Below, one piece after another: positions 1 through 9,272 of a DNA stretch of 64,000 bases. Numbering within the stretch: the first letter of the stretch is position 1; each line of letters starts with the position of its first letter. This stretch comes from Tunicatimonas pelagia (GTDB lineage: Bacteria > Bacteroidota > Bacteroidia > Cytophagales > Cyclobacteriaceae). The stretch spans positions 1,922,001 through 1,986,000 of the forward strand of contig NZ_CP120683.1 of NCBI RefSeq assembly GCF_030506325.1, in the 5' to 3' direction. The notes below the pieces were generated by a model. It saw only the letters and a program-made list of their open reading frames with translations, was not told where the DNA came from and made no database searches. The position numbers and the translations under genes are program-made.

Positions 1-1482
1 TGGTTAAAAGCGTGCGACGTCTTAATGGACGGTTCTAACACCATAGAAAAGATTTGTTGGGAAATGGACGGGGCAGGAGGTTTCGATGATATAGTCCTTC
101 TATTTATACAACCTCAATTAGATAAGAGCACCGGCAATAATTACACACGAGAGTATTATCAAATAAAATTTCACGTCAACCACAGCAAAGCGTTCTCTTG
201 TGATGCCTTAGCTGATTCCTCCTTTATTGGCAACAAGTCAGAGTCTTTGCTACAAAGGGTTCAAAATCTTCGGAAATCGCTAGGTAATCATAAGGACGAT
301 GCTTTATTTTTTGTTGTCAATACTTGGGGACTGGATAGTAACGATCGAATTGGTGAAATACTCGATAGTGATGGGACTATAATTCTAGATAAGTTGCTCA
401 ATCCTGGCCCTAAAAGCAAGCTTGGTAAAGTACGTGAAAAATGGCGAACTCACTTAGGGCTGAAGACTGATGAAGAGTTAAAAGAAGTGCTTTCCCCTCT
501 ACGTATTGTGCATAGTTACTCTGGGTTCAATTCCATTGATGACACTTTGAATGACCGTTTACGATCTGCTGGGCTTATCCCCATCTCGGCTCAAGAAAGG
601 ACAAACCCTTACGAGCAACTGATACAGAAACTACATGCTGAGGGAAAGAATGAGTTCACGAAACAAGAACTTTTCGAGGTCTGTAAGCAAGAGGGGCTTG
701 TAGCTCCTCCGCCCTCTACAGGAATACATGCAGTGGGAATCAGAAGTTTTGTAAAAGGCGCGGAGAACCTTGAAGAAGAAGTAGATGATGTATTGTGCCT
801 ACTAGAGCATTTTGATAATCGTAGGCTTGTCGATGGGGTAACTTGGGAAGGACATATATACCCCTGCTTGTGTGATTTCGCAGATTCCACGTTGGCTCAG
901 CAAAAGCCAATCCAAGTGCATATTGACTCTCATTTAGTTTTAGCTTTTACACTGGGGTACTGCTTAGATCCGAAGTACGGAGCAGATGTGTCTGTCGTTC
1001 AAAAAACAAGAAATGGCAAAATCCTGTGGCAACCTAACACAGATGAGCTGGAGTATGATAAGCCTCAGTGGTCTTGGAATGAACATGTGATTGAGAGTGA
1101 AAATCTGGCTACTGATATTGCCTTAGCGGTTAGTGTTACGCAAGACGTGTTTCAGGATGTCGAGTACTATGTATCAGAGAACTTGAATTCAGTAAGAAAA
1201 ATCATTGAAGTATCTATTCTTCCCGAACCCACTAATACGTCTGTTAAGGATGGCACTCATGCCTTAAATTTAGCTCAGAGACTGATATCAGGAGTTAAAA
1301 AACGGCGTACTATCTCAGACCGTAGAGGAACGATACATTTGTTTATGGCAGCTCCGGCAGCAGCAGTACTGTTTATGGGGCAGCATGCGAAAACTCTAGG
1401 CAGAATCAAAATTTACGAATACGACTTTAGTGGCTCTGAGCCAGGAGCATATACACCAGCACTAAATTTTCCTATCAGTTAA
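1..1482 (+). CDS. cap4: CBASS effector Cap4-like: nuclease domain plus SAVED domain (5' end outside window)
   Basis: The reading frame is open to base 1 without a stop, and the eight codons before the first ATG (25) continue plausibly, so the gene probably starts upstream of the window. The N-terminal part has PD-(D/E)xK-like features: a GGFDD segment followed by YYQIKFH, whose Q-I-K matches the (E/Q)xK half of such nuclease sites. The last 60 residues (IHLFMAAPAAAVLFMGQHAK, then IKIYEYDF) are typical of a SAVED domain, which binds cyclic oligonucleotides. In the Cap4 family, binding of the second messenger makes the nuclease degrade double-stranded DNA and kill the infected cell. The gene stands 11 nt before the CD-NTase gene, as expected for the effector of the same operon. 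Family assignment is firm from domain order and context; the true start is unknown. Confidence 0.85.
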   Translation, partial: WLKACDVLMDGSNTIEKICWEMDGAGGFDDIVLLFIQPQLDKSTGNNYTREYYQIKFHVNHSKAFSCDALADSSFIGNKSESLLQRVQNLRKSLGNHKDDALFFVVNTWGLDSNDRIGEILDSDGTIILDKLLNPGPKSKLGKVREKWRTHLGLKTDEELKEVLSPLRIVHSYSGFNSIDDTLNDRLRSAGLIPISAQERTNPYEQLIQKLHAEGKNEFTKQELFEVCKQEGLVAPPPSTGIHAVGIRSFVKGAENLEEEVDDVLCLLEHFDNRRLVDGVTWEGHIYPCLCDFADSTLAQQKPIQVHIDSHLVLAFTLGYCLDPKYGADVSVVQKTRNGKILWQPNTDELEYDKPQWSWNEHVIESENLATDIALAVSVTQDVFQDVEYYVSENLNSVRKIIEVSILPEPTNTSVKDGTHALNLAQRLISGVKKRRTISDRRGTIHLFMAAPAAAVLFMGQHAKTLGRIKIYEYDFSGSEPGAYTPALNFPIS

Positions 1483-1493
1483 TCCTATTTTGT

Positions 1494-2651
1494 ATGTACC
1501 TACCGTCTTATTTTAACGATTTCTTGTCAAATATTCGGCTGTCTCCAAATCAGAAAAATGACCTAATTAAAGGCCATAAGACCTTAGTCAAGCGTTTGAA
1601 GGAAGATAAAGACCTAGCCCCCTATATAGTAAGTATATTTTTACAGGGAAGCTATCGTAGGTATACTGCTGTTGCTCCGGTCAACGGTAAACGAGCTGAT
1701 GTTGATGTAATTATTGTAACTAGGTTTGACAAAAATAGCGTAACACCAGAGCAGGCTATAGAGAAGTTTATTCCATTCGTTGAGAAGCACTACAAAGGAA
1801 AGTATGAAATTCAAGGAAGGTCAATTGGCATTGAACTCTCGTATGTAGATCTAGATATTGTGGTGACTGCTGCACCCTCTGAAGCAGATGAAGAGCTACT
1901 CAGATCAGAGAGCGTAACAACAATGTTGACTCTTGAGGACTCAATTGTTGCTCAAGATTGGAAACTTATTAAATCTTGGTTGGAGCCAGGACACCGATCA
2001 GGCGACCTAATTGATATTCAAAAGAGCTACAGTGAACAGGCAGAGTGGAAAACGGAGCCTTTACATATTCCAGATCGAGAAGCAAATTGTTGGATTGATA
2101 CTCATCCGCTGGAGCAGATCCGCTGGACGCAACAGAAGAACAAAGACACGAATGGACATTATGTCAATGTCGTTAAATCGTTGAAATGGTATCGTAAGAT
2201 CAATCTTGTGAACTTGAAGTATCCTAAAGGTTATCCCATTGAGCATATGATAGGCGATTGTTGCCCAGACGAAATTTCTTCTGTTGCTGAAGGTATTATG
2301 TTAACATTAGAAAACATCGTCAGCAGCTATCAGACTAATTATTTAACTGGACAAGTGCCTACGTTACCGGATCGCGGTGTTCCCGATCACAACGTATGGA
2401 AACGTGTTTCTATAGAAGACTTTAAATCCTTCTATGATAGTATTAAAGAAGCGGCAGTCATAGCCAGAAAAGCATACGAAGCTGATACAGTAAAAGAAGC
2501 AGTTGCGAACTGGCAGATTCTCTTCGGAAAGAAGTTTCCCGATGCACCTGACGATGGCAATAATGATAGTGGCGACTCAACTACTAATCCGTCAGGCGGG
2601 TTTTCTAGCCGAAAGAATCCGACAATTATCGGAGGTGGTAGATTTGCCTGA
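1494..2651 (+). CDS. CBASS CD-NTase (cyclic oligonucleotide synthase)
   Basis: A 385-aa nucleotidyltransferase of the cGAS/DncV-like (CD-NTase) fold. Visible motifs are G52-S53 in FLQGSYRRYT, the metal-binding pair D69-V-D71 in the ADVDVIIV strand, and a third acidic position in YVDLDIVV (D119/D121). The role is inferred from the family: on phage infection it makes a cyclic di- or trinucleotide that activates the SAVED effector encoded just upstream. The last 35 residues are Ser/Gly/Asn/Asp-rich and look disordered, ending in IIGGGRFA. In type II CBASS, Cap2 joins the CD-NTase C-terminus to target proteins, so this tail is the likely conjugation end. Gaps are 11 nt to the upstream gene and 8 nt to the downstream gene. 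The cyclase clade and product cannot be fixed by reading. Confidence 0.9.
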   Translation: MYLPSYFNDFLSNIRLSPNQKNDLIKGHKTLVKRLKEDKDLAPYIVSIFLQGSYRRYTAVAPVNGKRADVDVIIVTRFDKNSVTPEQAIEKFIPFVEKHYKGKYEIQGRSIGIELSYVDLDIVVTAAPSEADEELLRSESVTTMLTLEDSIVAQDWKLIKSWLEPGHRSGDLIDIQKSYSEQAEWKTEPLHIPDREANCWIDTHPLEQIRWTQQKNKDTNGHYVNVVKSLKWYRKINLVNLKYPKGYPIEHMIGDCCPDEISSVAEGIMLTLENIVSSYQTNYLTGQVPTLPDRGVPDHNVWKRVSIEDFKSFYDSIKEAAVIARKAYEADTVKEAVANWQILFGKKFPDAPDDGNNDSGDSTTNPSGGFSSRKNPTIIGGGRFA

Positions 2652-2659
2652 GAAAAAGT

Positions 2660-4474
2660 ATGGAAGTTACGCAAGAAATTCTTGCTGGCAGACGCAGTCT
2701 TGAAAGCGTAGAGGGCTACCGCCTTATTGAAGACGTAGACTGGAATGAGGGTATTCAAAGATGGACAATTCGGTTTTCTCTAGCCCTTGATCTACCCCCA
2801 AATGAGTATATAGCAAGCACCACAAACTGGTATCTTGTTCTAGAGTCCTCGTACCCTAAGGGCGCTATTAAAATCTATCCTGATAAAGTAGGTGGTATTA
2901 CAGCTACGTTTCAGCATCAGAACATCAACATATCTAACTCTAAATACGCTTGGCGAACTGGAGACATATGTGTCAGTACAGGGGTCAAAAGTATAGCGAG
3001 AGGATCGTTTGATACTGAGCCCTCTAGCGCAAACGCAAGGTTATCATGGTATGTCAAGCGTTGTAGAGAGTGGATACTTGCCGCTGCTAAGAATAAGCTT
3101 TCGCTACCAGATGACCACTTTGAATTGCCTGATTTCTCTGTCGTACGTTCGGTCAGAATCGCTTTTACAAAGGATGTATGTGCGCTTGCCAGTTGGCAAA
3201 ACGTACCCTCAATATTTGGATTAGCAACATTAAGGCACCTCGGCAGATATCAACTCTACGTGATAGAAGCTTTCTCTTCCAGACAAGATGGTAGATTTCT
3301 AGAAGCGTTATGGGGAAGAAATATCAGTCATAGTATCGCTAGTAATAATGGTAGTAGCGAGGTGAAAGGTGCTTGGATATTATTTAATAGCGTTCCAGTC
3401 ATGGCCCCTTGGAAATCGCCACAGAACTGGAAAGAGTTGGTTTGCGTCGCTAAGAGCCAGGGTATTAGTTTGCTATCTATACTTATAAGCATTTATACTA
3501 ACCAAAAAATCAGTATTCCCTCATGGCTCCTAATAGGTTTTCCTATACCGGCTACTATTGGAGTACCTCCTAGCCAAATACATTGGCAAGCGTTAGAATT
3601 ACCGACTCTACCCAAAGTATCTGGATTTCGCCACGCTAGTCCTCAAGCAGTTAAAGCAGCCTTATCCGTACTAATTGGCAGAGAAAAAGAACTAAAGTGG
3701 ATAGCTACTGAAGACTGGTCACAGGAAAGTATCGCTGCAAGAGGTACTATAGAACCTTCCTTCGCTCAGCAGTCAATACTGCTGATTGGTGTAGGCGCTT
3801 TGGGATCAATGCTAGCTGAGGTTTTAGTTCGTTTAGGGTGTATAGACATAACTTTGGTTGATAACGATATAGTCGAGATTGGAAATATGGCCCGCCATGT
3901 TCTTAGCACCAACGATGTTGGTCGCTTTAAAGCAGAAGCACTTGCAGAACATTTGAATAGAATAATACCCCATGCGAACGTTAACCATCATAGTCAATCG
4001 GTTCAAGATTTATTGCAAAATAATGGGGCTAGACTACAGGAATTTGATACGGTGATAGATGCTACAGCAAGTGATGATGTTATAGAATTTCTCGATGATC
4101 ACTTAGACAATGAAGACAAATTGTTTGTTTCTGCCTCGCTAGGAATGAGAGCGAAGAGAATATTTTGTTTCACATCTTTTGCTCAAACCGAGATAGCTAA
4201 GCAGTTTCACATAAAAGTCTCACCGTGGTTAGACAAAGAGGTTACTGAAAACCAAGGAATAGATTTGCCTAGAGAAGGAATTGGCTGTTGGCATCCACTC
4301 TTTCCAGCGCGGTGTGACGATGTGTGGATGCTGGCTAATGCTTGCGTTAAAATTATAGAAAGTAATTTTAAGGGAGCGAGGAAACCTACATCAGAACTAA
4401 TTATCCTAGAGCAAAAATTAGGTGACTACGGTTTTAGTGGTATAGAAGTGATAAAAGAAAGTGCTGATGAATAA
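2660..4474 (+). CDS. cap2: Cap2: fused E2-E1 ubiquitin-ligase-like protein of type II CBASS
   Basis: A 604-aa protein with an N-terminal E2-like domain and a C-terminal ThiF/E1 adenylation domain. The E2 catalytic cysteine is probably C104 in WRTGDICVSTG. The nucleotide-binding loop is G377-V-G-A-L-G382, followed by LVDNDIVEIGNMARH (Asp, Asn and Arg of the E1 site). The probable E1 catalytic cysteine is C543 in GIGCWHPLFP, though the later RCDD cysteine is an alternative. Cap2 adenylates the C-terminus of the CD-NTase and conjugates it to cellular targets, which primes the synthase. The N-terminal 250 residues are more divergent than the E1 part. It overlaps the start of cap3 by a few bases, indicating translational coupling. 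Confidence 0.9.
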   Translation: MEVTQEILAGRRSLESVEGYRLIEDVDWNEGIQRWTIRFSLALDLPPNEYIASTTNWYLVLESSYPKGAIKIYPDKVGGITATFQHQNINISNSKYAWRTGDICVSTGVKSIARGSFDTEPSSANARLSWYVKRCREWILAAAKNKLSLPDDHFELPDFSVVRSVRIAFTKDVCALASWQNVPSIFGLATLRHLGRYQLYVIEAFSSRQDGRFLEALWGRNISHSIASNNGSSEVKGAWILFNSVPVMAPWKSPQNWKELVCVAKSQGISLLSILISIYTNQKISIPSWLLIGFPIPATIGVPPSQIHWQALELPTLPKVSGFRHASPQAVKAALSVLIGREKELKWIATEDWSQESIAARGTIEPSFAQQSILLIGVGALGSMLAEVLVRLGCIDITLVDNDIVEIGNMARHVLSTNDVGRFKAEALAEHLNRIIPHANVNHHSQSVQDLLQNNGARLQEFDTVIDATASDDVIEFLDDHLDNEDKLFVSASLGMRAKRIFCFTSFAQTEIAKQFHIKVSPWLDKEVTENQGIDLPREGIGCWHPLFPARCDDVWMLANACVKIIESNFKGARKPTSELIILEQKLGDYGFSGIEVIKESADE

Positions 4475-4994
4475 TACAGAATTCTGGTCTCCAGACCGTC
4501 TGTTCGGACTAGTGATTTCTAATGAACAGGTAGAGAGAATCATTGCAATAGCCAAAAGAGCCGGTAATTGTGAAACAGGCGGCGTACTCATTGGTTGCTA
4601 TACCGAAACTCTAGATTGTGCTTTACTTACTCAAGTTGTTGGGCCAACCCAAGATTCGACTGCTGGCAGAACTTGGTTTAGAAGAGGCATAAGGGGTTTA
4701 CAGCCCTTGATTGACTACTACTGGAAAAGCGAGCATAGTTACTACCTTGGCGAGTGGCATTTTCACCCGTTTGCTCCACCGACCCCTAGTTCTCAAGACC
4801 TTAGACAAATGAAAGATATTGCATGCTCACGCAGCTACAATTGTCCAGAACCTCTGCTATTGATTATAGGAGGTGATCCTGAAGCAGATTATATTATCAG
4901 AGCATTTGTATTTAAACAAAACGATGCTAAGCAACTGTGCTATCATAGTGAATTACATCAGATAATAGCAGGTGACAAAGCTACCCATTGTTGA
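4467..4994 (+). CDS. cap3: Cap3: JAMM/JAB isopeptidase of type II CBASS
   Basis: A 176-aa JAB/JAMM metalloprotease with a complete zinc site: E36 in the ETGGVLIG strand, then H98-x-H100, seven residues, S108, two residues and D111 (in GEWHFHPFAPPTPSSQD). In type II CBASS this enzyme removes CD-NTase from targets conjugated by Cap2. The ATG at 4467 overlaps the end of cap2 (stop 4472-4474); an in-frame GTG at 4461 would add only two residues. It closes the canonical four-gene CBASS set and is followed, after 18 nt, by the large STAND gene on the same strand. Confidence 0.9.
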   Translation: MNNTEFWSPDRLFGLVISNEQVERIIAIAKRAGNCETGGVLIGCYTETLDCALLTQVVGPTQDSTAGRTWFRRGIRGLQPLIDYYWKSEHSYYLGEWHFHPFAPPTPSSQDLRQMKDIACSRSYNCPEPLLLIIGGDPEADYIIRAFVFKQNDAKQLCYHSELHQIIAGDKATHC

Positions 4995-5012
4995 TTCTTG
5001 AAATAGACTACT

Positions 5013-8000
5013 TTGAACATTACTCAACTAAATACCTATAATGCCTCACCCGAAGGAGCTTTTGAGGCTATATGTAACCAACTTTTTGAACGATGGATTC
5101 ATCGAGAGTACGGAGAACAAGTGGGCGTTTTTTCAGTAGTCAATGGAGCTGGTGGTGACGGTGGAGTGGAAGCATACGCCCGCCTTACGACTAATGACAT
5201 CATCGGCGTTCAGGCCAAATGGTTTCCTACAGCTATTCAAAGCAGCCAAATCAACCAGATACGAAAATCGATTCGTACTGCACGCTCGAACTATCCCAAT
5301 ATTAAGCGATATATCGTTTGTGTTCCGCGAAATTTTGCGTCTAAGAAAAAGACGAAGTCCGGTAAGGAGGCTCGGGACTATGAAGAAAAGCGAGTAACTG
5401 GCCTTATCAGTGAGTTTACCAATAGTAAAGAAGACTTTCTGGTTGAGTTTTGGAACGAGCACAGATTGTTGAGTGAGCTTCAAAGAGCGGAGAACGAAGG
5501 TATTCTAAAATTCTGGTTTGAGATGGAGGTACTTTCGTCAACGTTGTTTGAACAACGATTCGAGATCGCAAAGCACGGATGGCTAAGAGAGAAATATATC
5601 CCTAAGTTACATTGCGAAGGTCATATCCAAACGGTTGTGGGGGCATCCGTTAGACGTAGGTCGTATCTGTTACGAAAAGCGAATAATGTACGGCAATGCT
5701 GTGAAGACATTAATACTACAATCAAACTTATTGACCGCTATTGTGAAGCGCAGGATAATAGTACTCCGTTATTTGCAGATTTGATCCGAATTAAGGAAAA
5801 CTTACAAGATTTTTATAACATTCTCTCCTCATTATATCCTTCTATTAGTCAGCAGGGGTTCGTTAGGTGGCCGGAACCGCAAATTGAGGAGGTGGACATT
5901 TGGCCAACTAGATTGGCTTTGGGCGAAGTTCAACCAGCCCGAGCATTACAACGATTGCATGGTCGCCTAACGGTTCAGCTAGAGAGAATGCATCAGCTCC
6001 ATCTTAGTCAGCTTGTATCTCACTGTATTCACTTCAATACTCCTTACAACAGTGTCATCTGCGGAGATGCTGGTTCAGGGAAAACGCATGGACTAGCCAA
6101 AGCAGTAGAAAGCAGTATAGCTGCTGGGTATCCAGCGTTGATCATAGAGGCAAAAAATACACCCGCCGAAAGCTGGGCATCTATCATGCAAAGTGCCCTA
6201 GGTGGTTTTGCTAACTGGAGCGATAATGAGATATTTTCAGGACTCGAAGCCTCAGCCCATAGATGCGATGTAGGTATTGCAAGTGAAAATAAAAACATGG
6301 CCAAATCGAACGTCCTAATTTGTGTCGATGGATTAGACGAAGCTAAAGACAAAGCTGCATGGAGGGATCGCATCAACGAAACTAGAGCTTGGATTGACTA
6401 CTACCCTCGCCTCCGATTTATATTTTCAGTGCGATCTCATACTTTACACTTTACAGCACTGAAATCTATAGATAACGAGGCGGACAGCACAGTTAGAGTC
6501 GAGCATCTGCCAATGGAAGGTGATGTTCCGGTAAAAGATCTTGTTCCTAACTATTTTGAACACTACAGAATTACGTACTCATATGTACCTTGGATTGTCA
6601 ATGCTTTTGACAGCCCTCTAACGCTCCGACTATTCTGCGAAGAATATCAAAATCAGGAACTCACTAACGACAATCTCTCACCAATTATCGGTCTACGCTC
6701 CTTAATCAAAAGAAAGTTTAACCGCATCCAGAATGAATTTACTAACAGCCATAGACTCCCTCAAAGCAGTGCCAATCAAGTGTTTTCTAGAGTTATACAA
6801 TTAATAGTCAGCCTTTTTCATGAGGAACAAACCATAGAACACGACCGTCTTCGCTCCCAGATATTGGATGCAGCAAGCAATTCTATGGGTGCACCAACAG
6901 TAGACTGGCTTCTAGATAGCCTCACGGCTCATGGCATTCTTATCGCATCCGTTGACGAATCGCCGGATAGCTTTGATGAAACCGTCACCTACGCTATTAC
7001 CTATCAATCCTATATTGACTATTACATTGCTATTAAGCTAGTGAATGAAATAGTTGATTCCGGAAACAAGACTATGCCTGACCGACTAAAACAGCGAAAT
7101 GATTGGAATACAATGAGTTTGGTAGCTACAGGATTGCTATCTGATCATGGTATTCTAGTAGGTGAAAATGACTATTGGGTTCATGATAATTTGTATCCAG
7201 GCCATGTTGTTAAACTTCAATACGAAGCACTAAGCCATTGTTCAGGAGAAATAGTAAGAAAGTTCCTTCCTGAAATTAGACAAAAGATACTGGCATCTTA
7301 CCCAGCTAGTAACCAAGCGATAGAGTGGTTTTTAATACCTAACCTTTACCGAAAAGACTTATCACTCGGATTAACTTTTTTACACCCACTTTTGTCAAGA
7401 TTTCCCTCTGCATATGAGCGAGATCTGGTCTGGTCAGTAGATACGTATGAGTTTTCGCACGATAACACAATACCGAGCCTACTGGATGGTTATGAGCTAG
7501 ACGCTACGCAGACCTATGATCAGCTTCCCCTTTTGTTTGCTTGGAGTTTTACGTCGGTTGACAACGTAAATAGAGAGTATTGCCGAGAACAAATGCTGAA
7601 GTGGGCCTATCACCGTCCGGAAGAATTCATCAAGCTTCTAGACCTAATGTTTTTTTGTGGCGACCCTCAGGTACAAGAAGACTTCGCTTTGGTAATGTTC
7701 GGACTCGCTAGACTTTTTAACAAACCAAATCTAGGTATCGCACCGCTGACCGCCTGGGTGCTGGAAAATATTTTCGATACAGATAAAATAAAGGATATAG
7801 AAGATATCGTAGTAAGACACGGAGCGCGAGTAGTCGTTGAGCGGGCTAGCCTACTGGGCGAATGCGATTCAAAACACCTTACTTTAGCTCGTCCACCCTA
7901 TACGCACGATGACCGATGGTTAGATCTAGATTTTTCAGGTGAAGTTGGTGTTGACGGCGAAAGATATCCTCTTGTGATGGATTTAGCTTGGTATACGATT

Positions 8001-9272
8001 AAGAAAGCATATGATAAAGTATTAGATGATTCTGATCTCGCAGAGGACTTCCTACGAGAGTATGAGCAAAAGTACGGAAAGGAGCTAACTCCACATGAGT
8101 GGGCTATGTCAGCAGCTATTGCTTATATGAAGCAGTTAGGATGGCACCACATTGCGGGGCGCGGGCATGCTGCATATTCCGGTAGCCACGGTTCGCAAGC
8201 TGGCGTGTCTTCTATAGAGGAAAAGTATGCTTGGCTAGCTGTAAGGAAATTACAAGGCTTTCTGACAGACCGCTTGCCATATATGTTTGACGACAGAGTT
8301 CTGAGACAGATAGACGATTACAGTAGGCTTGCCAATATTGGCTTCCCAGAAATAGGTGACAGAAATTCTGTCAACCAGAATAGGTACGCAAATCCATTAC
8401 TAGAAAACAGTTCCTTTTACCCGGAAGACATAGCCAGTGAAATCGCTGTTTCTGAATCAGATGTACTAGCTAAGGTGGAGAACTGGGTGCGTACAGAAAA
8501 TACTCCTGACTTCGGTCGGTGGATAGAAACTGATTTTTCAGACATATTTACTGGAAATCCGCCGATTCAATGGACTAGCTTGTATCAAGATTCTCGTTTT
8601 ACCGAAGAAAACAATCTTAGCGAAACGCATCTAACATTTGTAGCATTGACAATCCAGCAAAGCCGCTGGGACGATCTGCTCAAAGCGTTTGATGGAGACG
8701 ATCTTCAACACAACAAAAGTATGCTTGATAGCTCTCGCTCTCTGCTATCTTCACCAGACACTCACACGTATGCATCTGTCAAAGATTGGGTATGGATGCA
8801 CTGGATTAAAGATACTTACTCGGAAATTGAAATTTTTGGTGGCTTTGAAAGGCTTACACTGCATAAAACGGTATGCGAAGTTGTAGAAAACTCTCAAAAC
8901 CTCGGTGAGCAGTACTTCTATGTTCCCTCCAGAGCGTTACTTAGCGGTCTCAACGTTTCAGAAACCGACTACGTAAACTTCTGCACTAAAAATGGAGATA
9001 AAATAGGTCTCGCTCATAGCGTTAAAAGTGGCAATCCAGATGGCGAGCAAAATTTGCTATTCGTAAAGAGTGACGCTCTTCAGCATTACGTTGAGAGCGT
9101 AGACCGAAGAATGTTGTGGTTATGCTTCGAGTCAAGGGGTACTACTGCGTATTTCAGAGAAAATATAAGTAAAGATCGTTGGCCAAGCCGCTGCCGAATA
9201 TGGCTGGTATGGAAGCAGGATAACGAATTTAAAAGTATCCAGTATCATGAAGGTAGGTTTTTCAATGACTAG
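5013..9272 (+). CDS. Large nuclease-STAND NTPase (Avs-like antiviral protein candidate)
   Basis: A 1419-aa soluble protein. Residues 1-160 look like a PD-(D/E)xK nuclease of the Mrr/Cap4 type: D49 and E53 in GAGGDGGVEAY, then Q67-A-K69 in IIGVQAKWF. A P-loop NTPase follows: Walker A G351-DAGSGK-T358 and Walker B ICVDGLDE (D439-E443), with the LDE ending typical of NACHT/STAND ATPases. The remaining ~900 residues have no motif I recognise; in Avs proteins this part senses a phage protein. The start is a TTG: an in-frame TAG at 5004-5006 blocks any upstream start, and no ATG or GTG follows before the nuclease motif. It lies 18 nt after cap3, so co-transcription with CBASS is likely. The nuclease-STAND architecture is visible; the Avs identity is inference. 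Confidence 0.75.
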   Translation: MNITQLNTYNASPEGAFEAICNQLFERWIHREYGEQVGVFSVVNGAGGDGGVEAYARLTTNDIIGVQAKWFPTAIQSSQINQIRKSIRTARSNYPNIKRYIVCVPRNFASKKKTKSGKEARDYEEKRVTGLISEFTNSKEDFLVEFWNEHRLLSELQRAENEGILKFWFEMEVLSSTLFEQRFEIAKHGWLREKYIPKLHCEGHIQTVVGASVRRRSYLLRKANNVRQCCEDINTTIKLIDRYCEAQDNSTPLFADLIRIKENLQDFYNILSSLYPSISQQGFVRWPEPQIEEVDIWPTRLALGEVQPARALQRLHGRLTVQLERMHQLHLSQLVSHCIHFNTPYNSVICGDAGSGKTHGLAKAVESSIAAGYPALIIEAKNTPAESWASIMQSALGGFANWSDNEIFSGLEASAHRCDVGIASENKNMAKSNVLICVDGLDEAKDKAAWRDRINETRAWIDYYPRLRFIFSVRSHTLHFTALKSIDNEADSTVRVEHLPMEGDVPVKDLVPNYFEHYRITYSYVPWIVNAFDSPLTLRLFCEEYQNQELTNDNLSPIIGLRSLIKRKFNRIQNEFTNSHRLPQSSANQVFSRVIQLIVSLFHEEQTIEHDRLRSQILDAASNSMGAPTVDWLLDSLTAHGILIASVDESPDSFDETVTYAITYQSYIDYYIAIKLVNEIVDSGNKTMPDRLKQRNDWNTMSLVATGLLSDHGILVGENDYWVHDNLYPGHVVKLQYEALSHCSGEIVRKFLPEIRQKILASYPASNQAIEWFLIPNLYRKDLSLGLTFLHPLLSRFPSAYERDLVWSVDTYEFSHDNTIPSLLDGYELDATQTYDQLPLLFAWSFTSVDNVNREYCREQMLKWAYHRPEEFIKLLDLMFFCGDPQVQEDFALVMFGLARLFNKPNLGIAPLTAWVLENIFDTDKIKDIEDIVVRHGARVVVERASLLGECDSKHLTLARPPYTHDDRWLDLDFSGEVGVDGERYPLVMDLAWYTIKKAYDKVLDDSDLAEDFLREYEQKYGKELTPHEWAMSAAIAYMKQLGWHHIAGRGHAAYSGSHGSQAGVSSIEEKYAWLAVRKLQGFLTDRLPYMFDDRVLRQIDDYSRLANIGFPEIGDRNSVNQNRYANPLLENSSFYPEDIASEIAVSESDVLAKVENWVRTENTPDFGRWIETDFSDIFTGNPPIQWTSLYQDSRFTEENNLSETHLTFVALTIQQSRWDDLLKAFDGDDLQHNKSMLDSSRSLLSSPDTHTYASVKDWVWMHWIKDTYSEIEIFGGFERLTLHKTVCEVVENSQNLGEQYFYVPSRALLSGLNVSETDYVNFCTKNGDKIGLAHSVKSGNPDGEQNLLFVKSDALQHYVESVDRRMLWLCFESRGTTAYFRENISKDRWPSRCRIWLVWKQDNEFKSIQYHEGRFFND

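Noticed and set aside
5133-5483. 116-codon minus-strand frame inside the STAND gene
   Set aside because: Antisense to the nuclease domain, with no motif; a shadow of the real gene.
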